A model generated the notes under the pieces. The model ran no database searches. It was not told the origin of the DNA and was given only the letters and a program-made list of their open reading frames with translations. A DNA stretch of 5,391 nt from Caldifarciminota bacterium (GTDB lineage: Bacteria; Hydrothermota; Tepidihabitantia; Tepidihabitantales; CAIPLT01). Position 1 is the first letter of the stretch, and every line of letters begins with the position of its first letter. Of the stretch, positions 1 to 5,391 are shown piece by piece. Position numbers and translations under genes: made by a program. Where the stretch lies: contig JANXBB010000014.1 in assembly GCA_025061975.1 (NCBI GenBank), positions 1-5,391 on the forward strand. Reading direction: 5' to 3'.

Positions 1-1
1 G

Positions 2-571
2 GATGAACCACAAATGTTAGAATTATTAACCATCGGAGAGTTAGTAACAAGAGCTCGAGCTGCCGGGGTTCAAGTAATGGTTGAAGGACCGGGTCACATT
101 CCAATAAATCAGATTGAAGCTAATATTCGACTTGAAAAACTGATCTGCAGTGAAGCTCCATTTTATGTCTTAGGTCCTTTAGTAACAGATATTGCTTGTG
201 GCTATGATCATATTACCGCAGCAATCGGTGGTGCTTTAGCAAGCTATTACGGAGCTGATTTTCTTTGTTATGTAACTCCATCAGAACATTTAGGATTACC
301 GACGATTGAAGATGTTCGGGTGGGGGTAATTGCATCTAAAATTGCTGCTCATGCCGGTGACATCGCACGTGGGTTAAAAAAAGCTCAACTTTGGGACGAC
401 AAAATCTCTAAGGCTCGTGCTGAATTAAACTGGGAACAAATGATCAAATTAGCAATAGATCCTAACCGCGCCCGGGAAATTTTTAACGCGCGACCAATTC
501 AGAAAAACGGCACCTGTACTATGTGCGGCGAATTTTGCGCTTTAAAGAAAAGTAAAGAGATTTTAGATTAA
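2..571 (+). CDS. thiC: Phosphomethylpyrimidine synthase ThiC, C-terminal part
   Basis: ThiC is a cytosolic radical-SAM enzyme that rearranges 5-aminoimidazole ribotide into hydroxymethylpyrimidine phosphate for thiamine synthesis. The reading frame is open from base 2 (D-E-P-Q-M...), so the N-terminal half lies before the window and the first ATG at 14 is internal. Family-typical blocks run in order: MVEGPGHIP, GPLVTDIA, GYDHITAAIGG, CYVTPSEHLGLP. The His of GPGH and the His of PSEH are 64 residues apart, as expected for the metal-binding pair known in the family. Near the end, CTMCGEFC is the cysteine motif for the 4Fe-4S cluster. It is spaced CX2CX3C, not the CX2CX4C of E. coli-type ThiC, which I take to be the short class. 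A Cys replaces the usual Pro before GYDH. Any TPP riboswitch would lie upstream, out of view. Identification is very secure. Confidence 0.97.
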   Translation, partial: DEPQMLELLTIGELVTRARAAGVQVMVEGPGHIPINQIEANIRLEKLICSEAPFYVLGPLVTDIACGYDHITAAIGGALASYYGADFLCYVTPSEHLGLPTIEDVRVGVIASKIAAHAGDIARGLKKAQLWDDKISKARAELNWEQMIKLAIDPNRAREIFNARPIQKNGTCTMCGEFCALKKSKEILD

Positions 572-579
572 ATAAGTGT

Positions 580-1674
580 ATGAAAAAAGCTAAACCTTAT
601 ATGCTTTTAACTCCAGGACCAACCGAGGTCCCAGATTTTCTGCTTAAAGAAATGACAAAACCATTAATCTATCACCGCGAAGCTAGTTTTGAAAAACTAT
701 ATCAAAATGTAGTTACAGAACTAAAAAAACTTTTCGTTACAAAAAATCAGGTGTTTGTTTTTTCCTCATCAGGAACCGGAGCTATGGAAGCAGCAGTCAC
801 TAACTTTGTTAACCGAACGGAACGGGTTTTAGTCGTCAGTTGCGGAAAATTTGGCGAGCGGTGGCGTGAACTTCTTTTTCGCTATGGGGTCCAAGTAAGA
901 ACACTTTCGGCCCCATACGGTCAAGCAGTAAAACCTGAAGAACTTGAACGGCAACTAAAAAGTGACGATGCACTTCATGTAGTTTATACAACACTAACCG
1001 AAACGTCAACTGGGGTACTTCAAGATATTAAAGCGTTTGGTGAAATCTGCCATAAGCTAAATCGGCGATTAATAGTTGACTGCATTGCGGGATTAGGTGC
1101 TGATCCTTTTTATATGGATGACTGGTATGTTGATGTCGCAGTTGGAGCTACCCAAAAAGCATTGGGTGTCCCCCCAGGCCTTTCATTTATTGCGGTATCG
1201 GATTTGGCTTGGGAACGAGTTCAAAATGTCAGGACTCCACGATATTATTTTGACCTGCGTATCGCAAAAAACTTCGCTATGAAAAACCAAACTCCTTGGA
1301 CTCCGGCAATTTCTTTGTATTATCCATTACTATTGGCATTACAAAAAATCAACAAAAAAGGAATTGAACACTTTTGGAAACATCACCAAACAATTGCCGA
1401 ATTTGTTCGAAAATCAGTAAAAGAATTGGGATTAGAAATTTTTTCAGAAACCCCTTCGAATGCTTTAACAGTAATTAAAATGCCTGAGAATCTTCCAAGT
1501 CATAAACTAATTAATTATATAAAAGTCCATTACCGAATTCTTTTTGCCAACGGCCAACAAGAACTTAAAGACAAAATTTTGCGCATTGGTCATATGGGCT
1601 ATCTTACCAAAAAAGATATTGCCAAAGCTCTACAGTCATTAAAAATTGGTTATCATAAATTAACAAGTGAATAA
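580..1674 (+). CDS. Class V PLP aminotransferase (alanine/serine-glyoxylate type)
   Basis: This 364-residue protein is full length for the alanine-glyoxylate/serine-pyruvate aminotransferase family, which moves an amino group from alanine or serine to glyoxylate or pyruvate using pyridoxal phosphate. Visible motifs are TPGPTEVP (11-18), the cofactor phosphate loop SSSGTGAME (62-70), TETSTG (140-145), Asp167 in VDCIAGLGAD for the pyridine nitrogen, Lys193 in TQKALGVPPG as the Schiff-base lysine, and RIGHMG (335-340), whose Arg is expected to bind the substrate carboxylate. All key residues are present, so it should be active. The true substrate pair cannot be read from sequence; in some prokaryotes relatives are thought to serve serine/glycine metabolism, and some are mislabelled as a soluble hydrogenase subunit. 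The gene starts eight bases after thiC and is probably cotranscribed. Its ribosome binding site is weak. ATG 580 fits the family start better than ATG 601, which lies just three residues before the first conserved block. Confidence 0.93.
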   Translation: MKKAKPYMLLTPGPTEVPDFLLKEMTKPLIYHREASFEKLYQNVVTELKKLFVTKNQVFVFSSSGTGAMEAAVTNFVNRTERVLVVSCGKFGERWRELLFRYGVQVRTLSAPYGQAVKPEELERQLKSDDALHVVYTTLTETSTGVLQDIKAFGEICHKLNRRLIVDCIAGLGADPFYMDDWYVDVAVGATQKALGVPPGLSFIAVSDLAWERVQNVRTPRYYFDLRIAKNFAMKNQTPWTPAISLYYPLLLALQKINKKGIEHFWKHHQTIAEFVRKSVKELGLEIFSETPSNALTVIKMPENLPSHKLINYIKVHYRILFANGQQELKDKILRIGHMGYLTKKDIAKALQSLKIGYHKLTSE

Positions 1675-1680
1675 CAACTA

Positions 1681-2559
1681 ATGGCCGCCAAAAATAAAAT
1701 TCTTTTTGAGACAAAAAATTTAATTCTCATTGTCTTTGGTTGTTTAGTATATGCTTTAGCCTATGTGCTGTTTTTAATTCCCCATCAAATTGTTCCCGGA
1801 GGAATTTCTGGTGTTTCCTTGGTTATTAATTATTTTTTTCATACCCCTATTGGAGTTGTCATTGTAATCCTTAATATTCCAATTTTTCTCGTTGGCGCAA
1901 AAGTCATAGGTCAGTTATTTATGGTTAAATCAATTATCGGGGTTTTGCTCTCAAGTTTCTTTATTGACTTTTTCACTTATGCAGTCCCTTTATCATCAAT
2001 TACTAGTAATAAAATTCTCGCTTGCCTTTACGGGGGAATCACTTTAGGAATCGGTTTAGGATTAATTTTCAGGGGCGGAGCATCTACTGGAGGAACAGAC
2101 ATTATTGGCCAAGTTATCAATCGCTACTCAAATTTTTCTACCGGCAATTCAATTCTCATCGTTGATTTCTGCATCATATCGTTATCAGGTATTGCATTTC
2201 GTAATTTTGAACTAGCGCTCTATGGCTACCTGACGCTCTTTTTTTCAACTAAAATTATCGATTTGGTCTTAGAAGGTATGAGTTATACTCGTGCAGCATT
2301 TATTGTCTCTGATAAGACCGAAGAAATTGCCCAAGCAATTCTTACCCAAATCCGCCGCGGTGTTACAAAACTCCATGGTGTTGGTGCTTATTCGAATACG
2401 CCGCGTGATGTCTTATATGTCGTATTAGCTAAACGCCAGGTTCCGGAATTAGTAAATATTACTAAGAATATTGATCCCAATGCCTTTGTGGTTATAACTG
2501 ATGTTTACGAAGTCTTAGGAAAGGGCTTTGAGTCTCGAACAACAAAGCTTCACATTTAG
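1681..2559 (+). CDS. YitT family membrane protein (DUF161 + DUF2179)
   Basis: This is a 292-residue integral membrane protein of the YitT family, whose molecular function is not firmly established. Hydrophobic segments lie at about residues 13-33, 43-53, 57-75, 80-100, 112-131, 155-172 and 178-197. The family signatures IVPGGISGVSLVI (37-49) and FRGGASTGGTDIIGQ (130-144) are both present. From about residue 203 to the end there is a soluble DUF2179 domain, with RGVTKLHGVGAYS (226-238) and the closing DPNAFVVITDVYEVLGKGF (265-283). Length and domain order are normal for the family and nothing is broken. It begins six bases after the aminotransferase stop, without a convincing Shine-Dalgarno, which suggests translation coupled to the upstream genes. 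It is the last gene before an apparent internal promoter. Confidence 0.93.
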   Translation: MAAKNKILFETKNLILIVFGCLVYALAYVLFLIPHQIVPGGISGVSLVINYFFHTPIGVVIVILNIPIFLVGAKVIGQLFMVKSIIGVLLSSFFIDFFTYAVPLSSITSNKILACLYGGITLGIGLGLIFRGGASTGGTDIIGQVINRYSNFSTGNSILIVDFCIISLSGIAFRNFELALYGYLTLFFSTKIIDLVLEGMSYTRAAFIVSDKTEEIAQAILTQIRRGVTKLHGVGAYSNTPRDVLYVVLAKRQVPELVNITKNIDPNAFVVITDVYEVLGKGFESRTTKLHI

Positions 2560-2577
2560 AAATTTTTTATGTATAAT
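2549..2577 (+). promoter_or_regulatory. Predicted sigma70-type promoter
   Basis: A -35-like TTCACA (2549-2554, one mismatch to TTGACA) is followed after exactly 17 bp by a perfect -10 TATAAT (2572-2577). A second TATAAT (2578-2583) directly follows the first, without a matching -35 box. Transcription would start near 2584, giving a leader of roughly 20 bases that just contains the hydrolase Shine-Dalgarno. The -35 box lies inside the last codons of the yitT-like gene. The surrounding DNA is very AT-rich, which raises the chance of random -10 matches, but the spacing and placement support a real promoter. Confidence 0.6.
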
Positions 2578-2587
2578 TATAATAAAT

Positions 2588-2593
2588 AAAAGG
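2588..2593 (+). promoter_or_regulatory. Ribosome binding site of the nitrilase-family gene
   Basis: AAAAGG lies nine bases... specifically, its last G (2593) is separated by nine bases from the ATG at 2603. It supports that ATG as the start, consistent with the family N-terminus MRIGFYQF. The two genes upstream in the window lack such a site, which fits the idea that this gene begins its own transcript. Confidence 0.6.
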
Positions 2594-2602
2594 TAACTAG
2601 CT

Positions 2603-3394
2603 ATGAGAATCGGTTTCTATCAGTTTGCTCCAATATTAGGAAATAAGGTGGCCAATTTAGAAAAAATCGAACGAACTCTTAATACTTTAAATACTGATTT
2701 AATTGTACTCCCGGAACTTGCAACTACCGGCTATTTATTTAAATCCCGTGCAGCACTTATGCCGCTGGCTGAAAAAATACCTGATGGTGAAACAACTCAG
2801 CTCCTATTAAAAATTGCCAAGAAAAAAAATTTTGCAATTGTCTGTGGTCTTGTTGAAAAAGAAAATAACAACTTATATAACTCTGCAGTGCTTGTAACAC
2901 CTCAAGGTAAAGTCTATACCTATCGCAAAGCGCATCTTTTCTTTGAAGAAAAACTAATTTTTAAGCCGGGCAATATTCGATATCGAGCAGTTAAATATAA
3001 AAACACTAAATTAGGAATTATTATTTGCTTTGACTATATGTTTCCCGAAGCAACACGTTCTTTAGCATTAGATGGTGCTGAAATTATCTGCCATCCATCG
3101 AATCTTATTCTACCATTTGGCGAACGGGTGACAATTAGTCGTGCAATTGAAAATCGCGTGTTCTTTATTATGGCTAATCGGGTAGGATTTGAAAAAATCG
3201 GTAAAAAACAGGTCCAATTTTGGGGACGAAGTCAAATAATTAGCCCTACCGGTGAAATTTTAGCTAAAGCTGGCGCTGATAATGAAGAAGTACAGGTTGT
3301 TAACGTTTACCATAAATTGGCTTCTAATAAGAATGTCACTAAATATAATAACATTTTTAAGGACCGTCGAGTGGACCTTTATTATCAAGACTGA
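2603..3394 (+). CDS. Carbon-nitrogen hydrolase (nitrilase superfamily)
   Basis: This 263-residue cytosolic enzyme belongs to the nitrilase superfamily, which hydrolyses amides, carbamoyl groups or nitriles through a Glu-Lys-Cys triad. The triad is intact: Glu38 in VLPELATTGY, Lys109 in YRKAHLF and Cys142 in GIIICFDYMFPE. Glu116 in EEKLIFKPG matches the family's second conserved glutamate. RAIENRVF (180-187), GRSQIISPTGEIL (208-220) and the C-terminal NNIFKDRRVDLYY are also typical of single-domain amidases of about 260 residues in archaea and thermophilic bacteria. This makes an amidase or omega-amidase/carbamoylputrescine-amidase-like activity more likely than a true nitrilase, but the substrate is unknown. 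There is no glutamine amidotransferase partner or synthetase domain. It is probably the first gene of a two-gene unit with the exported protein that follows. Confidence 0.92.
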   Translation: MRIGFYQFAPILGNKVANLEKIERTLNTLNTDLIVLPELATTGYLFKSRAALMPLAEKIPDGETTQLLLKIAKKKNFAIVCGLVEKENNNLYNSAVLVTPQGKVYTYRKAHLFFEEKLIFKPGNIRYRAVKYKNTKLGIIICFDYMFPEATRSLALDGAEIICHPSNLILPFGERVTISRAIENRVFFIMANRVGFEKIGKKQVQFWGRSQIISPTGEILAKAGADNEEVQVVNVYHKLASNKNVTKYNNIFKDRRVDLYYQD

Positions 3395-3396
3395 TT

Positions 3397-3400
3397 GGAG
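3397..3400 (+). promoter_or_regulatory. Ribosome binding site deciding the start of the MuiA-like gene
   Basis: GGAG (within TTGGAG) begins two bases after the TGA stop of the hydrolase and sits six bases before ATG 3407. The same bases would be the first codons of the protein if TTG 3395 were the start. A Shine-Dalgarno in this place, and a clean signal peptide from ATG 3407, both favour the ATG. The abutting stop suggests translational coupling between the two genes. Confidence 0.75.
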
Positions 3401-3406
3401 TATAAA

Positions 3407-4993
3407 ATGAAAAAATTCTTTTTGAATTTTATTTTGTTAATAAATATTATTTTTATTCCGGTAGTTTACGGAGCCATTACAGTCAATACCAAAGTTGACT
3501 CAGTAATTTTATATCCCGACCGTGCTTGGATCTTTCGCACCGGTCAAGTTAGTTTTGATGGTAGTATAACAATTAAAATTTCTGGACTTTCAGGAATGCT
3601 TGACGATAATTCTGTCCGAATAAAATCCGACAAACTAAAAATTGGCGAAGTACAAATAAAACGAAGTTACTTAGAACTGCCCAGCGGCCGCGTAAAAGAA
3701 TTAAAAGACAGCATAAAACTCTACGAAGAAAAAGAAAAAGCATTAACAAATGAAGAAAAAGTTCTTGAAACAAAAGAAGAGTTTTTAAAATCAATTAAAT
3801 TAGGTGCTCCAGAGATTATTTCTCGAGAACTACAGTCGGCAAAAATTTCGCCACTGAGTTGGACTGAAGCTTTAAACTTTATCGCTGCAGAGCTTACAAA
3901 AGTTAAAAAACGTACTCTTGAGGTACAAAACCTTAAAGAAGAATATAAAAAGAAACTTGATGCGTGGCGTAAAGAACTTGCTGATATACAAGCAATCCTT
4001 GAAAATCAAAAAGAGATCTATATCGAACTTTTTACGAAAACCTATGACAATTACTCAATAGAACTTTCTTATCTTGTTCCTTATGCATCAAACTGGCAAG
4101 CTTATTACGAACTCCAAGCATTGCCCGAAGCTAATGAAATCGGAGTTAACTATTATGCAAAAATCGCACAACGAACCGGTGAAGATTGGGAAGCAACTAA
4201 AATTATTCTCACTACTCTGCAAGCACCACCTATTGGTACTTTACCGGAAATCTATCCGTGGTGGCTTACATTAGCTGAAAAAGAACCGCAGCTGCAAGCA
4301 GCACCATTAAGAGCTGTGGAAGAAGTACAAACAGGACTTGAAGCTAAAGCCGAAGCCCCCAAAATTCAAGAGACCGGAATATCACTTCGATATCCATTAA
4401 CAGGAAAAATTAGTGTAAAATCTGGCGAACCGGCAAAAAAATTTCTTATCGCTAATTTTAAAATTCCTGCAACATTTGAATACTTTGCATTTCCTAAAGC
4501 TTCAGAACTAGTATTTCTTTCCGGAAAAGCCCAAAATAGTTCAGAGTATATTCTTTTACCTGGTGAAGCTAGCACTTATGTCGGTAGCGAATTTAGCGGC
4601 AAAACATTTCTTTCAAGAATTGCACCTCAGGAATCTCTTGCGATAAACTTTGGAACCGACTTGCGAGTAAAAGTCAAACGAGAACTTGTAAGAACTTTGA
4701 TCTCAGAAGTTGGCTTGTTTGCTAAACGGATACGTCACGAGTTTAGTTATCGGACAACGTTAGAAAATTATTATCAGGGAACAATAACTGTAAAACTTGT
4801 TGAGCAAATTCCGCTCTCACAACATAAAGATCTAGAAATAAAAGTCACCAAAGTAGAGCCATCAGGATATGAAGAGAATAAAGAACTTGGTACTTATACA
4901 TGGTATAAAAACTTAGCGCAGAAAGAAAAGTTCATTGTAAATTTAGATTATTATCTTGAGTATCCTAAAGGCAAAATTATTCAGGGGCTGTAA
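3407..4993 (+). CDS. Exported DUF4140/DUF4139 protein, mucoidy inhibitor MuiA family
   Basis: This is a 528-residue protein of the MuiA/DUF4139 family, exported but of no established biochemical function; the name comes from a mucoidy phenotype. ATG 3407 is chosen over TTG 3395 because GGAG lies just upstream and the product then begins MKKFF followed by a hydrophobic core. A signal peptide of about 22 residues ends near VVYG-AI, with no lipobox Cys. After it comes the DUF4140 beta domain (VDSVILYPDRAWIFRTG, from about 31), then a Lys/Glu-rich predicted coiled coil (about 93-127 and 163-207), then DUF4139 from about 217 to the end, with LSYLVPYASNWQAYYEL, AKIAQRTGEDWEATKIILTT and a terminal YPKGKIIQGL. 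A low-complexity Ala/Glu/Pro-rich stretch (about 272-322) splits DUF4139, as in relatives. It probably acts in the periplasm or at the cell surface. The C-terminus looks complete. Confidence 0.9.
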   Translation: MKKFFLNFILLINIIFIPVVYGAITVNTKVDSVILYPDRAWIFRTGQVSFDGSITIKISGLSGMLDDNSVRIKSDKLKIGEVQIKRSYLELPSGRVKELKDSIKLYEEKEKALTNEEKVLETKEEFLKSIKLGAPEIISRELQSAKISPLSWTEALNFIAAELTKVKKRTLEVQNLKEEYKKKLDAWRKELADIQAILENQKEIYIELFTKTYDNYSIELSYLVPYASNWQAYYELQALPEANEIGVNYYAKIAQRTGEDWEATKIILTTLQAPPIGTLPEIYPWWLTLAEKEPQLQAAPLRAVEEVQTGLEAKAEAPKIQETGISLRYPLTGKISVKSGEPAKKFLIANFKIPATFEYFAFPKASELVFLSGKAQNSSEYILLPGEASTYVGSEFSGKTFLSRIAPQESLAINFGTDLRVKVKRELVRTLISEVGLFAKRIRHEFSYRTTLENYYQGTITVKLVEQIPLSQHKDLEIKVTKVEPSGYEENKELGTYTWYKNLAQKEKFIVNLDYYLEYPKGKIIQGL

Positions 4994-4994
4994 T

Positions 4995-5087
4995 ATGCGG
5001 GCAGAGATTCGGAGACTTCGGATAAAACCGATTTCCGGTTTGGAATGGATAAAAAGATCCCGCTCAAGTCCCGACTCTGCCCTGCAT
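4995..5087. repeat. GC-rich nested inverted repeat; possible structured RNA or miniature mobile element
   Basis: Ninety-three bases at about 50% GC (47 of 93), clearly richer than the flanking DNA, fold into a long bulged stem. ATGC (4995-4998) and GGGCAGAG (4999-5006) pair with CTCTGCCC (5075-5082) and GCAT (5084-5087), with T5083 bulged. After a two-base bulge (5007-5008), TCGG (5009-5012) and GACTT (5014-5018) pair with AAGTC (5066-5070) and CCGA (5071-5074), with A5013 bulged. That makes 21 pairs. Inside, AAACCG (5025-5030) pairs with CGGTTT (5036-5041) around a five-base loop, and GGAT (5047-5050) with ATCC (5057-5060). The element starts one base after the muiA-like stop. No U-run follows, so it is not a simple terminator. 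I do not recognise a known RNA family. A noncoding RNA, a 3' UTR element or a REP/MITE-like repeat all remain possible, and the strand is undetermined. Confidence 0.7.
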
Positions 5088-5310
5088 CATTCTTAAAACT
5101 CCGAGAATCGTATCAGGAAGGGTGGGGTGGATGACCAGTATATTGTTTTGCGGGTTAATTTTTTAGATTTAAATCATAAGCAGAAACTTTTAATAGTTTT
5201 ACTTCGCTTTTTACCCCTCACGTTAGTAATCTTAAATAACGCACGCCTAAAATAAACTCTGTTAATGGCCGATTTAGTAATAAATTAATCTGTGCTATAA
5301 AATTCTTAGT
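5088..5310. other. Intergenic stretch between convergent genes
   Basis: No convincing intact gene is visible here. The first part, to about 5154, continues the GC-richer composition: a small hairpin (ATTCT 5089-5093 with AGAAT 5104-5108) and the G-rich tract 5116-5130. TGCGGG occurs at 4996-5001 and again at 5149-5154, so it brackets the GC-rich segment; at six bases this may be chance. The rest is AT-rich and includes the perfect palindrome GATTTAAATC (5166-5175) and a weak AT hairpin (AAACT 5184-5188 with AGTTT 5195-5199). The minus-strand frame of the following gene continues through 5155-5310 but is broken by stops at 5218-5220 and 5155-5157. Confidence 0.6.
5116..5130 (+). other. G-rich tract, possible two-tier G-quadruplex
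   Basis: Twelve... counted exactly, 11 of 15 bases are G, in runs of 2, 3, 4 and 2 separated by AA, T and T. This satisfies a minimal two-tier quadruplex pattern on the plus strand. It lies about 30 bases after the nested inverted repeat and may be part of the same element. Two-tier quadruplexes are weak and short G runs occur by chance, so only the composition is certain. Confidence 0.35.
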
Positions 5311-5391
5311 TTACTCCTCCCAGGTATCAATTTGAGCTTTCTGCAGACTTCCGGAATAGTCAATATAAACTGTTTTTAATTCCGAAAAAAT
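5311..5391 (-). CDS. C-terminal end of an unidentified convergent gene (partial)
   Basis: Read on the minus strand from the window edge, the frame gives 26 residues and then TAA at 5313-5311. The peptide begins IFSELKTVYIDYSG and ends with AQIDTWEE. The mix of charged, aromatic and small residues looks like real protein, and the orientation (tail to tail with the muiA-like gene) is sensible. The start lies beyond the window, and I do not recognise the family. The frame could be a chance opening in AT-rich DNA, since only 26 codons are visible. After the stop the same frame stays open for 30 more codons, so this stop may be a mutation and the true end further on. Confidence 0.45.
   Translation of the reverse strand: MFSELKTVYIDYSGSLQKAQIDTWEE

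Noticed and set aside
1097..1282. A 61-codon plus-strand open frame inside the aminotransferase gene
   Set aside because: It overlaps, in another frame, the conserved cofactor-lysine region of the aminotransferase and has no family-like features.
3573..3794. A 73-codon minus-strand open frame rich in Leu and Phe
   Set aside because: It is the antisense of the Lys/Glu-rich coiled coil (antisense of AAA/GAA codons gives TTT/TTC), so its composition is an artefact.
4074..4575. Two further open frames (4074-4274 plus, 4366-4575 minus) inside the DUF4139 region
   Set aside because: Both are shadows of a well-supported coding region and neither shows recognisable motifs.
4999..5086. A tRNA (eight-pair acceptor-like stem GGGCAGAG/CTCTGCCC, a central hairpin, and CTCAAGT resembling a T loop)
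   Set aside because: The central seven-base loop would have A and not T before the anticodon, no D arm can be drawn, the T-loop-like bases lack a matching five-pair stem, and the stem continues inward as a second helix incompatible with a cloverleaf.
4995..5094. Rho-independent terminator for the muiA-like gene
   Set aside because: The stem is long and GC-rich but is followed by GCATCATTCTTAAAAC, with no run of T.
4995..5096. A 33-codon plus-strand open frame starting ATG one base after the muiA-like stop
   Set aside because: It coincides with the inverted repeat, is Arg/Ser-rich with CGG codons unlike the neighbouring genes, has no ribosome site of its own, and its openness is explained by the GC-rich structure.
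5131..5166. Short plus-strand frame ATG 5131 preceded by a G-rich, Shine-Dalgarno-like tract
   Set aside because: It encodes only 11 residues before TAG, and the G tract is better described as a compositional feature.
5281..5385. Plus-strand open frame opposite the partial minus-strand gene
   Set aside because: It has no start codon of ATG, GTG or TTG near its beginning with a ribosome site, and ends at TAA after a short unremarkable peptide.

Overview
This window looks like ordinary chromosomal DNA of an AT-rich bacterium, probably anaerobic or thermophilic and with a two-membrane envelope. The lineage cannot be fixed from sequence alone. The clues are a ThiC with the short-form C-terminus, a compact nitrilase resembling archaeal and thermophile enzymes, a YitT-family membrane protein, and a signal-peptide-bearing MuiA/DUF4139 protein of the kind found in Gram-negative-type envelopes. 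All three stop codons end genes here (TAA, TAG, TGA), so the genetic code is standard.

Layout. Bases 2-571 hold the C-terminal part of thiC (pyrimidine branch of thiamine synthesis). Eight bases later comes a class V PLP aminotransferase of the alanine/serine-glyoxylate type (580-1674), and six bases after that a YitT-family membrane protein (1681-2559). These three are probably one transcript. A good sigma70-type promoter then sits at the end of the yitT-like gene and its 43-base spacer (TTCACA, 17 bp, TATAAT). It would start a second unit: a carbon-nitrogen hydrolase (2603-3394) and an exported coiled-coil DUF4140/DUF4139 (MuiA-type) protein (3407-4993). The Shine-Dalgarno of the last gene lies directly against the stop codon of the hydrolase. 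The gene products do not make up one recognisable pathway; ThiC and the aminotransferase are central metabolism, and the others are a membrane protein, an amidase-like enzyme and an envelope protein.

The least explained part is the last 400 bases. One base after the muiA-like stop, at 4995-5087, there is a nested inverted repeat of about 50% GC. Its two arms form 21 base pairs with small bulges and enclose two smaller hairpins. A G-rich tract (5116-5130) follows, then AT-rich DNA, then what looks like the C-terminal end of a convergent minus-strand gene (5311-5391). That minus-strand frame continues for two further protein-like stretches interrupted by in-frame stops, back to 5155. The inverted repeat may be a structured RNA or a miniature dispersed element; the sequence alone cannot decide. 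I see no CRISPR array, tRNA, rRNA, transposase or phage gene.
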